The notes: generated by a model not told the origin, from the sequence alone. DNA of 64,000 nt from Selenomonas sp. oral taxon 126 (GCF_001683335.1 NZ_CP016201.1:829234-893233); one strand, 5' to 3'; counted from the stretch's first letter, positions 44,221 through 53,888 are shown. Made by a program: numbers and translations.

Positions 44221-44283
44221 GTCACGCACCTCCAAAAAACGGCTCTTTCTCATATGTTACGGAGAATCGGAAATAGCTCCGTG

Positions 44284-44452
44284 CGATGCTCCTAAGCAAA
44301 CCCTAGTGGAGCAAGCGGAGCAAAGCGTTCGACTCGCCCCCTGCGGATTTCTTTCGTTCAAGCGTAGCGCGTTTAAGAAGTCCGCAGGTATTTAGGCGAA
44401 CGAGAACGCGACCGCTTGCGTAACTAAGCGTTTGCGTGGAGCAAGCACGGAG
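44284..44452. repeat. Repeat A, copy 2 (uninterrupted)
   Basis: Starts CGATGCTCCTAAGCAAACCC and includes TTCAAGCGTAGCGCGTTTAA and GCGTAACTAAGCGTTTGCG. It matches copy 1 (12125-12446) on both sides of the MITE there. The junction GGTATTTAGGCGAACGAG is the empty MITE site. It begins near the Fic start, in a 433-bp gap. The rest of the gap (44460-44640) is AT-rich and probably holds the promoter of the next gene. Confidence 0.78.
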
Positions 44453-44653
44453 TCATTCCGTAACATTTATCATAGAACCCAAAAAACACCCAATTTTTAT
44501 ATATGAAACCACTGAAATATAAAAAATAGGAATTTTTTATATTTCACTCCCATAGTATACCGTTCTATTGTTTGGGAATCAATCAAAATATGCAGGGCTT
44601 TTTCATCATGCGGCGAATCAATAGAGTACAGAAGTCCGAGAGGAGGAGTATCC

Positions 44654-46036
44654 ATGTCCATCTTAGCAGCCTATGTTGTCCCGCATCCGCCGCTCATCAT
44701 CCCCGAGGTCGGGCGGGGCGAGGAGAAGAAGATCCAGCTGACGGTGAATGCTTACGAGCGCGCGATGAAGGAGGCGGCGGAGCTCGCGCCCGATACGGTC
44801 ATCATCGCGAGCCCGCACACGGTCATGTATGCCGACTACTTCCACATCGCGCCGGGCGAAACGGCGTCGGGCAGCTTTGCCCAGTTCGGCGCGGAGGGGG
44901 TCACGGTGACGGCGCACTATGACAGCGTACTCGCGAAGGAGGTTGAGATGGAGGCTGCGGAGGCGGGCATCGAGGCGGGGCCCGTTGGCGGACGAAATGC
45001 CGCGCTCGATCACGCCGTCATGATCCCGCTGCGCTTCCTGTACGCGCACACGCGGGACTTCCGCGTGGTACGGCTCGGCATCTCGGGGCTCTCTCCGCTC
45101 GATCACTACAACTTCGGCAAATGCGTTGCACGCGCCGTCAATACGCTCGGACGGCGGGCGGTCTTCATCGCGAGCGGCGACCTCTCGCACAAGCTGACGC
45201 CCGAGGGACCGTACGGCTTTGCGCCCGAGGGGCCGCGGTTCGACAAGGCGTGCATGAAGTACCTCGAGGAGGGCGACTTCCTGAAGCTCCTGCGCATGGA
45301 GCGCAGCATCTACGAACCGGCGGCAGAGTGCGGGCTGCGCACGTTCTGGATGATGGCAGGTGCGCTCGACGGGCAGGCACTCAAGATCAAGAAGCTCTCC
45401 TATCAAGGGCCGTTCGGCGTCGGCTACGGCGTTGTCTCCTGCAAGGTGACGCGCGAGGATGTGCGCCGCAGCTTCACCGAGCGCTACGAGATGTTGGAAC
45501 GCCGCGCACGCGAGGAGCGGCGCGCCGCCGAGGATGACTATGTGCAACTCGCGCGGCATGCGATTGAGACCATCGTCCGCACGGGGAAACTGCCGGAGCG
45601 TCCGCAGGGACTTCCATCCGAGATGGCGGAGCGCGCGGGCGTATTCGTCTCGCTCAAGAAGGACGGGGAGCTGCGCGGCTGCATCGGGACGTTCGAGCCG
45701 ATGGCGAAGAATATCGCAGAGGAGATCATGCAAAACGCCGCTTCCGCCGCCCTGCGCGATCCGCGCTTCCCGCCCGTGCGCGAGGACGAGCTGGACGAGA
45801 TCATCTACTCCGTGGATGTGCTCACGGAGCCGGAACTCGTGCGCGGCGCGGACGAGCTCGACGCGCGGCGATACGGCGTCATTGTCGAGTCGCGCGGGCG
45901 CAAAGGGCTCCTCCTGCCCGATCTCGCGGGTGTCGACACGGCAGAGGAGCAGCTGCGCATTGCGCGCAAGAAGGGCGGCATCCCTGAGGACGCCGCCATC
46001 CGCATCTGGCGCTTTGAAGTGACGCGGCACACGTAA
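44654..46036 (+). CDS. AmmeMemoRadiSam fusion: Memo-like (LigB) domain plus AMMECR1 domain
   Basis: A 460-residue cytoplasmic protein in two parts. The N-terminal half (about 1-265) is a class III extradiol dioxygenase-like Memo domain with VVPHPPLIIPEVG and FIASGDLSHKLTPEGPYGFA. The C-terminal part (about 290-455) is AMMECR1, with GVFVSLKKDGELRGCIGTFE. In many bacteria these are encoded with a radical SAM enzyme, as here: the partner's ATG follows the stop by 1 bp. The system's reaction is unknown. AGGAGGAG precedes the start. Confidence 0.9.
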   Translation: MSILAAYVVPHPPLIIPEVGRGEEKKIQLTVNAYERAMKEAAELAPDTVIIASPHTVMYADYFHIAPGETASGSFAQFGAEGVTVTAHYDSVLAKEVEMEAAEAGIEAGPVGGRNAALDHAVMIPLRFLYAHTRDFRVVRLGISGLSPLDHYNFGKCVARAVNTLGRRAVFIASGDLSHKLTPEGPYGFAPEGPRFDKACMKYLEEGDFLKLLRMERSIYEPAAECGLRTFWMMAGALDGQALKIKKLSYQGPFGVGYGVVSCKVTREDVRRSFTERYEMLERRAREERRAAEDDYVQLARHAIETIVRTGKLPERPQGLPSEMAERAGVFVSLKKDGELRGCIGTFEPMAKNIAEEIMQNAASAALRDPRFPPVREDELDEIIYSVDVLTEPELVRGADELDARRYGVIVESRGRKGLLLPDLAGVDTAEEQLRIARKKGGIPEDAAIRIWRFEVTRHT

Positions 46037-46037
46037 G

Positions 46038-47186
46038 ATGAACATCCCTGCTTACACGCGGCGCACTGCGCGGGTGCAGAACAACGTGTCCCACGGAGCA
46101 GGTGCGCGAGGCTGCTCTCGGAGCGCCCCTTTCGGCTCACTGTGTTCGCCACTTCCCCCGCTCTGGCGGGGGAAGCTAATATGCCGTAATGCAAAGCCTC
46201 CCCCGCTCGACACGGGGGAGGGGGGCCGCGTGAGCGGTGGTAGGGGCGTCTTGAGCGTTTTGGGAAGACAAACAAAGGGCTGTTGCACGAATCAAAAAAT
46301 AACTTTGTGCAGCAGCCCCGACCATAAGAATGCGCCTCTGCATAACAGTGCAGACGCTCGTGTTACCTGCGAACTCTGTCCCCATGCCTGCCGCCTCGCT
46401 ACGGGTGAGACGGGCTTTTGCCGCGCGCGCGAGAATCGGGGCGGCGTCATTCGTTCGAAGAACTATGGACGCGTGACTTCGCTTGCGCTCGACCCGATCG
46501 AGAAGAAGCCGCTGCACTACTTTCACCCCGGCAGCTTTATCCTCTCGGTCGGCAGCTTCGGCTGCAATCTTGCCTGCCCCTTCTGTCAGAACGCCGCGAT
46601 TGCAATGGCGGACGCCTCGATTGAGACGGAGGATGTGTCCCCCGCACATCTCGCCGCACTTGCCGCAGAGCTCAGCCGCCGCCCGCCGGGCAATCTCGGC
46701 GTCGCCTTTACGTACAACGAGCCGCTCCTCAGCTTCGAGTACATTCTCGATACCGCGCCGCTCCTCCATGCAGCGGGGCTCGCCGTCGTCCTCGTCACGA
46801 ACGGCACAATCTGCGCGGATCCGCTTGAGCGCCTCCTCCCACATATCGACGCGATGAACATCGACCTCAAGTGCTTTCGGGAGGACGGATACCGACGCCT
46901 CGGCGGCGATCTTGGGACAGTCAAGGAGACGATCACACACGCCGTCCTGCGCGGCGTCCACGTCGAGGTGACCTCGCTCATCGTCCCCGAGATGAACGAC
47001 AGCGCGGCGGACATGGAGGAGGAGGCACGCTGGCTCGCCGGCCTCTCGCCCGAGATCCCCCTGCACATCAGCCGCTATTTCCCGCGCCACAGGATGAACA
47101 CACCGCCCACGCCGATCGCGACCATCGACCGCCTCACAGAGATCGCCCGCCAGAATCTGCGGCATGTCCATCGCGGGAACTGCTGA
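46038..47186 (+). CDS. AmmeMemoRadiSam radical SAM enzyme, 5' end altered by repeats
   Basis: The open frame has 382 codons, but only residues from about 112 (TCELCPHACRLATGETGFCR) on match the family. The cluster motif CNLACPFC (CxxxCxxC) and LVTNGT follow. Residues before that are encoded by repeat B copy 4 (46118-46262) and a GGGCTGTTGCACGA hairpin (46277-46320), which stay in frame. Translation may start at ATG 46038 (coupled to the previous stop) and include this tail, or at a TTG near 46302. The enzyme normally starts within a few residues of the CxxCxxxC region. Confidence 0.82.
   Translation: MNIPAYTRRTARVQNNVSHGAGARGCSRSAPFGSLCSPLPPLWRGKLICRNAKPPPLDTGEGGRVSGGRGVLSVLGRQTKGCCTNQKITLCSSPDHKNAPLHNSADARVTCELCPHACRLATGETGFCRARENRGGVIRSKNYGRVTSLALDPIEKKPLHYFHPGSFILSVGSFGCNLACPFCQNAAIAMADASIETEDVSPAHLAALAAELSRRPPGNLGVAFTYNEPLLSFEYILDTAPLLHAAGLAVVLVTNGTICADPLERLLPHIDAMNIDLKCFREDGYRRLGGDLGTVKETITHAVLRGVHVEVTSLIVPEMNDSAADMEEEARWLAGLSPEIPLHISRYFPRHRMNTPPTPIATIDRLTEIARQNLRHVHRGNC
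46118..46262. repeat. Repeat B, copy 4
   Basis: CCACTTCCCCCGCTCTGGCG, ATATGCCGTAATGCAAAGCC and CGCGTGAGCGGTGGTAGGGG are the border and core of the family. It lies inside the first third of the radical SAM frame. Confidence 0.75.
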
Positions 47187-47230
47187 ATAAAGTATTGTAT
47201 CCCTTTGCAAGATACGGTATGATAGATGAT

Positions 47231-47272
47231 AGGAAGCCCTGATAAATTCAGCCCGATCATCTTGGCGCATCT
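47231..47272. mobile_element. MITE copy 8, truncated, joined to repeat B
   Basis: AGGAAGCCCTGATAAATTCA and CATCTTGGCGCATCTT are one end of the MITE in inverse orientation. It breaks off into repeat B copy 5 at 47273. Confidence 0.6.
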
Positions 47273-47346
47273 TAATGCCGTAATCCCAAGCCTCCCCCGC
47301 TCACAGCGGGGGAGGGGGACCATGCAAGCGGTGGTAGGGGCGCTCC
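47272..47346. repeat. Repeat B, copy 5
   Basis: ATGCCGTAATCCCAAGCC, CCCCCGCTCACAGCGGGGGA and GGACCATGCAAGCGGTGGTA repeat the family border, just upstream of the first WG-repeat gene. Confidence 0.72.
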
Positions 47347-47382
47347 GTGTACGAGTAAGGTATTTCAAAGGAGATGACGCAC

Positions 47383-48885
47383 ATGACAAAATCCAAGAAG
47401 CTGCGCGGCATGATCGCAGCAATGACGGTGACAGGACTCCTGCTCGCAATGCCAACTTCTCAGGCGGCAGAGGAGAGCCGCACCGCAGCACAGATACAGA
47501 CGGAGCAGACTGTGCCGGCGAACGCCCCCTTTGCCATCGTCCGCCAGGGAAAGAAGTGGGGCGCAGTCACACCGACGGGCGCACTCGCAATCCCGGCGGA
47601 GTACGATGAGATCACATCCTATTCGGCGGACGCACTCGCCGTCCGTCAGGGCAAGAAATGGGGTGTCGTCCGCCTCGATGGAACGCCCATCGTCCCCGTT
47701 GCCTACAAGACCATCTATCCGATGTCAGGGGACATGATTGTCGTCGTGGATGCCAAGGACAACTACGGCGCATACAACACGGGCGGCAGTCTTATCCTGC
47801 CTGCCGAGTACAAGTATATCAGTCCGTTCAACGACGGTATTGCCAAGGTCATGCACAAGGACAAGAAGGATGTATTCTACCGGAGCGACGGCAGCCTCCT
47901 GTCGGATGCGACCTACGACGCGGCGCAACCGTTCTCGGAGGGGCTTGCCGCCGTCAAAACATCCAACGGCAAATACGGCTTTATTGACAGGGCGGGCACC
48001 ATGGTCATTCCCGCTGCCTACGATTGGGCAGACTCCTTTATGGAGGGGCTTTGCGTGGTCGAGGTCAAGAAGAAATACGGCTTCATCGACAAAAATGGCA
48101 CAATGGTCATCGCCCCGCAGCTCCGCGCGAAGCAGATGCGCGGCTTCCATGACGGGCTTGCAATGGTAAAGGAAAAGAAGCACTGGGCGTTCATCGACAA
48201 GACGGGTGCAAAGGTAATCCAGACGAAATACGAGGATGTTGACCCGTTCGATCACGGTCTTGCCGAGGTACGCCGCCCGGTGAAATCGACCAACTTCCTT
48301 GGTGCTGTTCTCACGCTTGGTGCTGCAACCGCAGGACATTTTATATACGACAGCGTTATTCTGGATGATGAAAAGATCAAGCGCGGCTACATTGATCGAA
48401 ACGGTGTGGAGGTCATATCGGCAAAGAATGACTACAACTCCCCCTTTTATAACGACATGGCGCGCGTCCGCATCAAGTACAAATGGGGTCTGGTCGATCG
48501 CGCGGGGGCATACATCATCGAGCCGAAATATAAGGACATACACTTCTTCTACGACGATCTCGCTGCGGTGCAGGACGGCGACAAATGGGGCTTTGTCGGG
48601 CGTGACGGCGCTGTCGTGATTGCGCCAAAATACGATGAGGTAAAGGACTTCAGCGAGGGGCTTGCCGTTGTCCGTCAGGGACAAAAATCCTTCTTCATCG
48701 ACAAGACGGGGCGCGTCCCCTTCCTCGTCCCGAGCACGATCACAGATCTTGGCATGTTCATCGCAGGGCTTGCACCCGCGAAGATCGGGGACAAGTGGGG
48801 ATTCATCGACCACGCGGGCACTGTCGTCATCCCGCCCACATATGACGAGACGCGCACGCATCAGTACACAACGGACAAACTCTAG
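47383..48885 (+). CDS. Exported WG-repeat protein, paralogue 1
   Basis: A 500-residue secreted protein. After a signal peptide (MIAAMTVTGLLLAMPTSQAA) it has about eleven copies of a 40-residue unit with the WG core, for example KKWGVVRLDG, GKYGFIDRAG, YKWGLVDRAG and DKWGFIDHAG, each followed by PxxYDxxxxF. WG repeats build an extended or propeller-like surface, probably for binding. AAGGAG lies 9 bp upstream of ATG 47383. The stop TAG is formed by the TA target site and first G of MITE copy 5. Confidence 0.87.
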   Translation: MTKSKKLRGMIAAMTVTGLLLAMPTSQAAEESRTAAQIQTEQTVPANAPFAIVRQGKKWGAVTPTGALAIPAEYDEITSYSADALAVRQGKKWGVVRLDGTPIVPVAYKTIYPMSGDMIVVVDAKDNYGAYNTGGSLILPAEYKYISPFNDGIAKVMHKDKKDVFYRSDGSLLSDATYDAAQPFSEGLAAVKTSNGKYGFIDRAGTMVIPAAYDWADSFMEGLCVVEVKKKYGFIDKNGTMVIAPQLRAKQMRGFHDGLAMVKEKKHWAFIDKTGAKVIQTKYEDVDPFDHGLAEVRRPVKSTNFLGAVLTLGAATAGHFIYDSVILDDEKIKRGYIDRNGVEVISAKNDYNSPFYNDMARVRIKYKWGLVDRAGAYIIEPKYKDIHFFYDDLAAVQDGDKWGFVGRDGAVVIAPKYDEVKDFSEGLAVVRQGQKSFFIDKTGRVPFLVPSTITDLGMFIAGLAPAKIGDKWGFIDHAGTVVIPPTYDETRTHQYTTDKL

Positions 48886-49042
48886 GGAATCGCTGATAAA
48901 ATAAACCTGCAGATTGGTGCAGAATTTTTGTCCTGCCAAGGAAACAAATCCAACGCTGCAAAGGCTATGTGGAGGATTTGTTGACACAGGCAGGGCGAAA
49001 AGGATGCGCCAAGATGATTGGGCTGAGTTTATCAGTGCTTCC
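48885..49042. mobile_element. MITE copy 5 (158 bp, TA flanks)
   Basis: Starts GGGAATCGCTGATAAAATAA and ends TTTATCAGTGCTTCC with TA at 48883-48884 and 49043-49044. Its first base completes the stop codon of the WG-repeat gene, and its right end lies 12 bp from the ribosome-binding site of the second. Confidence 0.82.
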
Positions 49043-49063
49043 TAAAATAAGGAGATGACGCAC

Positions 49064-50641
49064 ATGACACAACGCGGGAAGCTGCGCAGCATGATTGCGG
49101 CGATGACGGCGACGTGCCTCCTGCTCGCAATGCCCACCTCTCAGGCGGCAGGGGCGGGCAGCAGCGCAGTACAGATGCGGACGGTAGAGGGCACGACCAC
49201 CGCAGCAGCGGAGCAGAGTGCACCCCTCGCAGCAGAGCAGCTCGATCGCGCCCCCGCCGCCGAGATGAATGCCGCTCCCGTGCGCGCGTCCGCCCCCTTT
49301 GCCATTGTCCGCGCAGGGAAAAAATGGGGCGCACTCACACCTGCCGGCACACTCGCGATTCCGGCGGAGTACGATGAGATCGTCCCCTACGCCGAACATC
49401 TCTTCGCCGTGCGGCAGGGCGGGAAATGGGGCATCGCGGGTGCAGACGGCAGGATGATCGTCCCTGTATCCTACAAGAGCATCGATCCAATGACGGCAGA
49501 TACCATCATCGTACAGGACGCAAAGGATCGGCGCGGCGCGTACGATGCGGCAGGGCATCTCCTCCTGCCCGTAGAGTTCCGCGCCGTCAGCCCGTTCTAC
49601 GATGGTGTCTCCTGCGTCGAGCAGAAGAAGGACAGATTCGTTTTCTTCCGCCGCGACGGCAGCCGCCTGAGCAGCGAAACCTATGCGTGGGCGCGCCCGT
49701 TCTCGGAGGGGCTTGCTGTCGCCGCAAAATCCAAGAAAAAGGCAGGCTACATTGACACGACGGGGACAATGGTCATCCCCGCGAAATACGAAGCCGCACA
49801 GGACTTCAGCGAGGGGCTTGCCCCCGTCATGCACAGGGGGAAATGGGGCTTTATCGACAAAGCAGGTGCATTTGTCATCAAGCCGAAGCTGCGCACGGAC
49901 AGCATCAGCGGCTTTCACGAGGGACTGGCGCTCGTAAAGGAGAAGAAGGGCTGGAACTTTATCGACCGCAACGGGAAAAAGGTCTTTCATACGCGCTATG
50001 AGGCAGTCGCGCCATTTGAAGGGGGACTCGCGGAGGTCGGGCGCGAGACGCGGACGGCGAACATCGGCGGTTTTCTGCTGAAAACCCTCGTCATCGTCAA
50101 GAATCTGCCCACCTTCGGCAGGGACATCGAGATGTTCGACGAGAAGATGAAGCGCGGCTACATCGACAAGACCGGCGCCGAGGTCATATCCACCAAGCAC
50201 GACTACATCTCCGACTTTGAGGACGGCATGGCTCTCGTGCGGAGGGGCGGCAAATGGGGCATGGTCGACCGCACGGGCAGCTACATTGTGGCGCCGGAGT
50301 ACAGTGCGCTCCGCCGCTTCTCCGAGGACATGGCGGCGGTGAAGGACGGCGACAAGTGGGGCTTTGTCGGACGCGACGGCCAGATCGCAATCGCGCCTGC
50401 CTACGAGGAGGTGCATGACTTCCACGAGGATCTCGCTGTCGTCTCCAAGGGACAAAAATCCTTCTTTATCGACAAGACGGGGCGCGTCCCCTTCCTCGTC
50501 CCGAGCACGATCACGGCGCTCGGCGACTTCGCATCGGGACTTGCCCCCGCGAAGATCGGGGAGAAATGGGGCTTTATCGACCACACGGGCACGATCGTCA
50601 TCGCCCCTGCATACGATGAGGCACTCACCTTCTTTCAGTAA
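49064..50641 (+). CDS. Exported WG-repeat protein, paralogue 2
   Basis: A 525-residue sister of the preceding gene, with the same signal (SMIAAMTATCLLLAMPTSQAA), the same ribosome-binding region (AAGGAGATGACGCAC) and 11 or so WG units (KKWGALTPAG, GKWGIAGADG, GKWGFIDKAG, DKWGFVGRDG). An Ala-rich insert of about 30 residues follows the signal. The C terminus ends ...IAPAYDEALTFFQ. The identical 5' region shows a tandem duplication, later split by MITE copy 5. Confidence 0.87.
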   Translation: MTQRGKLRSMIAAMTATCLLLAMPTSQAAGAGSSAVQMRTVEGTTTAAAEQSAPLAAEQLDRAPAAEMNAAPVRASAPFAIVRAGKKWGALTPAGTLAIPAEYDEIVPYAEHLFAVRQGGKWGIAGADGRMIVPVSYKSIDPMTADTIIVQDAKDRRGAYDAAGHLLLPVEFRAVSPFYDGVSCVEQKKDRFVFFRRDGSRLSSETYAWARPFSEGLAVAAKSKKKAGYIDTTGTMVIPAKYEAAQDFSEGLAPVMHRGKWGFIDKAGAFVIKPKLRTDSISGFHEGLALVKEKKGWNFIDRNGKKVFHTRYEAVAPFEGGLAEVGRETRTANIGGFLLKTLVIVKNLPTFGRDIEMFDEKMKRGYIDKTGAEVISTKHDYISDFEDGMALVRRGGKWGMVDRTGSYIVAPEYSALRRFSEDMAAVKDGDKWGFVGRDGQIAIAPAYEEVHDFHEDLAVVSKGQKSFFIDKTGRVPFLVPSTITALGDFASGLAPAKIGEKWGFIDHTGTIVIAPAYDEALTFFQ

Positions 50642-50676
50642 AACATCATCTTCCCTCAACAACATATAATGCGTCA

Positions 50677-50718
50677 AAATAGGACTCTAACGCGCAGTAT
50701 CGCACTACAGTCCTATTT
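50677..50718 (+). terminator. Terminator after the WG-repeat genes
   Basis: AAATAGGACT pairs with AGTCCTATTT, followed by GTATG. It is the only structure seen in the 310-bp gap (50642-50951); an AT-rich stretch at 50885-50925 probably carries the autotransporter promoter. Confidence 0.65.
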
Positions 50719-50951
50719 GTATGCGGAAAATTTTAAGAAAGCGCAGAGAACAGGCAGGGCACGGCACGCGCGCCCCCACGAAATGACGGGACTCTGCTCC
50801 CATCTAATATAACCGCCATAATGCAGCAGACAAACGGAATGAATCCCGCCTCATTCCCTACGTTTGCCCCATTTACGCATACGATTGGCTATGTTATCAA
50901 TGTAATTGATATATTTTCATTAGGACAGGCACGTTGAAAGGAGTCAATGCT

Positions 50952-53843
50952 ATGAATCGCAGGGGACAGGTGCGTCTGGGCGCACTGATCGCGGCAGGGC
51001 TGGCACTCGGATGGGCGAACGCATCTGCATCACCAATCGAGGACAATCATAATATCACGGTGACAGACGGCAGTCAGCGCGCGGTATACGGTGGAGATGC
51101 CGAGCTGCGGCACGATAACGGAGACGGCACGGCATCGGCGAGCAGCAATACGCTTACCGTGCGGAGCAATGACGAGCTCGGCTTCCTCGCGGGCGGCTGG
51201 GTCGAATATCAGCGCTACGATAACGCGACAGCGCCGGGCGCGACCACGCTCACGGCGAGCGGGAACACCGTCACGCTCACGACGGGGAAGACGACTCATC
51301 TCTACGGCGGCAACATCCGCGTCTATAGTACGCAGGGAGGTCCCGTCACCTATCGGACCAATGAGAATACAATTCTCGTTAACGCGGGGGGCACGCAGAT
51401 CGGCGACCTCTACGGCGCACACATTGAGCAGAAGGCTGCGGGTGCGGGCACATCCTTTGCCGCCGAGGCAAAGAAGAACCGCGTGACCAACACGGGCGGT
51501 GCGATCAATCACGCCACCGCCGCCTCGGTCGATCTCATCGGAACGGATGCCACGCGCGTCAGCGTGACGGTTGATGACAACGACATCAGCGGCACGGGCG
51601 GCAAATACTCCTATGTGTTCGGCGGCGGCTTCGGCTCGATCAAAACGGACAGCGGCGCAGCGGAGACAACCGTCACAAACAACGATATCACGATTGAAAG
51701 TGGCACGCTCAAAGATGGATTCTCCGCAGGGGGCGGATTTGCCAGAGCCGAGACGAGGCGCGGCGCTGCGGAGGCACACGCGGACAAAAACACTGTCACC
51801 CTCAGAAATTCATCGAGCACCAATGGCGGCTACAGCGGCGGAACGGCCTATGCCAATGCCTCGGGTGCGGGCGCAACTGCATCGGCAAATGAGAATGTCG
51901 TCGCCATCACGGGCGGCACCTATTCGAATGGGCGTAATGTCACAGGCGGCTCCGCAACCGTTCGAAACGGTGCGGGTACAATCCTTGCCACGGCAAACGC
52001 GAACCGCGTCACGCTCAACCCTACGGGCGCCATATGGGAGGAGATCACCGGCGGCAGGGCGCTTGCGAATATGACAAATGCTGCATCCACGGCAACTGCA
52101 AGCGGCAATATCCTCACACTCAACGCCGGCAGCTTCGGGGAGTCTGTCTACGGCGGCGATGCGAGTGCCGCGTCGAACAGCAGTACGGCAGTCGCCACTG
52201 CCGAAAGCAACGAGGTCTACATCCGCGGCGGCAGCTATAAGAACGCAATCTACGGCGGGCGTGCAACGACGGACGGCTCTGCGGGAACCTCGGCAGTCGT
52301 GCGCGGCAATATCATTGAGATCTCAGGGGCGCCCAATCTCAGCAAGGCCGAGCTTCACGCCGGCACTGCTACGGCGGCAAACGTGACGCGGGAAAACAAT
52401 GCGCTCATCGTACGTGAGACGAAGGGGATCACAGCCAAGAGCATTGCAGATTTTCAGCGGCTCACATTCTACGTGCCCGCAGGCATGACCGCAGACGACA
52501 CCATGCTGCGCGTCACCTCCAGTGCAAATACGAACCTGAGCGGTACGGCTCTTGAGGCGTATCTGCCGGGCAGCAGTACGGCGAACCGCCTCCGCCTCCT
52601 CTACGCAGAGAACGCGCAGATTGATACGGACAGCGCGACCACGATGACCGTCTACGAGGGCGTCTCGGGACATCGGACGGCGAAGATGGGCGTCACGACG
52701 AATAAGAAGGAGCTCATCGTAAAGGTTGACGGCAGCGCCATCGACGGGGGCACAACGCCGCCGCCGAATCCGAATCCCAATCCAAATCCCAATCCGAACC
52801 CGAACCCGAATCCAAACCCGAATCCAAACCCGAATCCGAATCCCAATCCGAACCCAAATCCAAACCCCAACCCCAACCCCAACCCGAATCCGGGCAATAA
52901 CAACTTCGTTCTGCACGAGAACACGAAGTCCCTCGCCGAGACCATGACTGGCACGGCGGCATTTCTCGGTGCGAGCGGCGACCTCATCGCGGGCGGCGGC
53001 ATGCAGAGCGCCTCTGCCGAGGCGGCGGGCGCGGGTGGATTCGCCCCCTTTGCTGCAATCGGCGGGTCGAGTCTGCGCCACGAGACCGGTTCGCACGTCA
53101 ACGTCCGCGGCATGAATCTCGCCGTTGGCTTCTCCCGTGAGGTCATGCGCGGCAATGACCGCCTCCTCTTCGGCCCCATCGTCGAGTACGGGCGCGGCAG
53201 CTACGACTCCTACCTCGACGACGGTACGCACGGCGAGGGCAATACCCACTACGTCGGCGGCGGCGCCTTCCTGCGCCAGGAGAAGAAGGGCGGCATGTTC
53301 TACGAGGGCAGCCTGCGCTTCGGGCGCATGAGCACGGACTATGAGGCAGACCTTCCCGTCGGAGGGATCACGCGCCGCGCATCCTATGACACGGATGCGA
53401 ACTACATCGGCGCACATCTCGGCGTCGGGCACACGGCCAAGGCGGAAAACGGCACGGAGCGCACGCTCTATCTCCGCTATTTCTACACGCGCCAGAACGG
53501 TGCGAGCGCAACCCTCTCAACGGGCGACCGCTATGACTTCCACGCCGTCGACAGTCACCGTCTGCGCACGGGTGCGCGCTGGACGATCCCGCAGGGGAGC
53601 GGCGCACTCGTCCTCGGTACCTCGCTTCAGTACGAGTTCAAGGGCGAAGCCGGTGCAACCTACCACACGGGCGGCTTCTCCTACGACACCCCCGCTCCCT
53701 CGCTCAAGGGACTCTCCGCGAGCCTCGAACTCGGCTGGAAAGCTCCGCTCAGCAGGAATGCCACCGCCGACCTCAGCGTCGAGGGCTGGGCAGGCAAGCA
53801 GCGCGGTGTTACCTTCAAGGCAGGACTGGATTGGAGGTTCTAA
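50952..53843 (+). CDS. Type V autotransporter with repetitive passenger and Asn-Pro linker
   Basis: A 963-residue outer-membrane protein. A signal peptide (GALIAAGLALGWANASA) leads into a passenger of about 590 residues made of Gly/Asn/Thr-rich beta-helix-like units with YGG turns (VYGGDAELRH, IYGGRATTDG). A tract of about 22 Asn-Pro dipeptides (52758-52895) forms a stiff linker. The last 270 residues are an autotransporter barrel (RLLFGPIVEYGRGSYDSYLD) ending in aromatic KAGLDWRF. GAAAGGAG precedes the ATG. The 6-bp repeats coding for Asn-Pro may change in number. Confidence 0.9.
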   Translation: MNRRGQVRLGALIAAGLALGWANASASPIEDNHNITVTDGSQRAVYGGDAELRHDNGDGTASASSNTLTVRSNDELGFLAGGWVEYQRYDNATAPGATTLTASGNTVTLTTGKTTHLYGGNIRVYSTQGGPVTYRTNENTILVNAGGTQIGDLYGAHIEQKAAGAGTSFAAEAKKNRVTNTGGAINHATAASVDLIGTDATRVSVTVDDNDISGTGGKYSYVFGGGFGSIKTDSGAAETTVTNNDITIESGTLKDGFSAGGGFARAETRRGAAEAHADKNTVTLRNSSSTNGGYSGGTAYANASGAGATASANENVVAITGGTYSNGRNVTGGSATVRNGAGTILATANANRVTLNPTGAIWEEITGGRALANMTNAASTATASGNILTLNAGSFGESVYGGDASAASNSSTAVATAESNEVYIRGGSYKNAIYGGRATTDGSAGTSAVVRGNIIEISGAPNLSKAELHAGTATAANVTRENNALIVRETKGITAKSIADFQRLTFYVPAGMTADDTMLRVTSSANTNLSGTALEAYLPGSSTANRLRLLYAENAQIDTDSATTMTVYEGVSGHRTAKMGVTTNKKELIVKVDGSAIDGGTTPPPNPNPNPNPNPNPNPNPNPNPNPNPNPNPNPNPNPNPNPNPNPGNNNFVLHENTKSLAETMTGTAAFLGASGDLIAGGGMQSASAEAAGAGGFAPFAAIGGSSLRHETGSHVNVRGMNLAVGFSREVMRGNDRLLFGPIVEYGRGSYDSYLDDGTHGEGNTHYVGGGAFLRQEKKGGMFYEGSLRFGRMSTDYEADLPVGGITRRASYDTDANYIGAHLGVGHTAKAENGTERTLYLRYFYTRQNGASATLSTGDRYDFHAVDSHRLRTGARWTIPQGSGALVLGTSLQYEFKGEAGATYHTGGFSYDTPAPSLKGLSASLELGWKAPLSRNATADLSVEGWAGKQRGVTFKAGLDWRF

Positions 53844-53888
53844 GACGGCATCGTGCCAAACGGTCAATGACCATCGTTTTATACAAAA

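Noticed and set aside
52740..52900. Possible CRISPR or tandem repeat array in the Asn-Pro region
   Set aside because: The unit is 6 bp, in frame, and codes for a linker in an intact autotransporter; there are no spacers.
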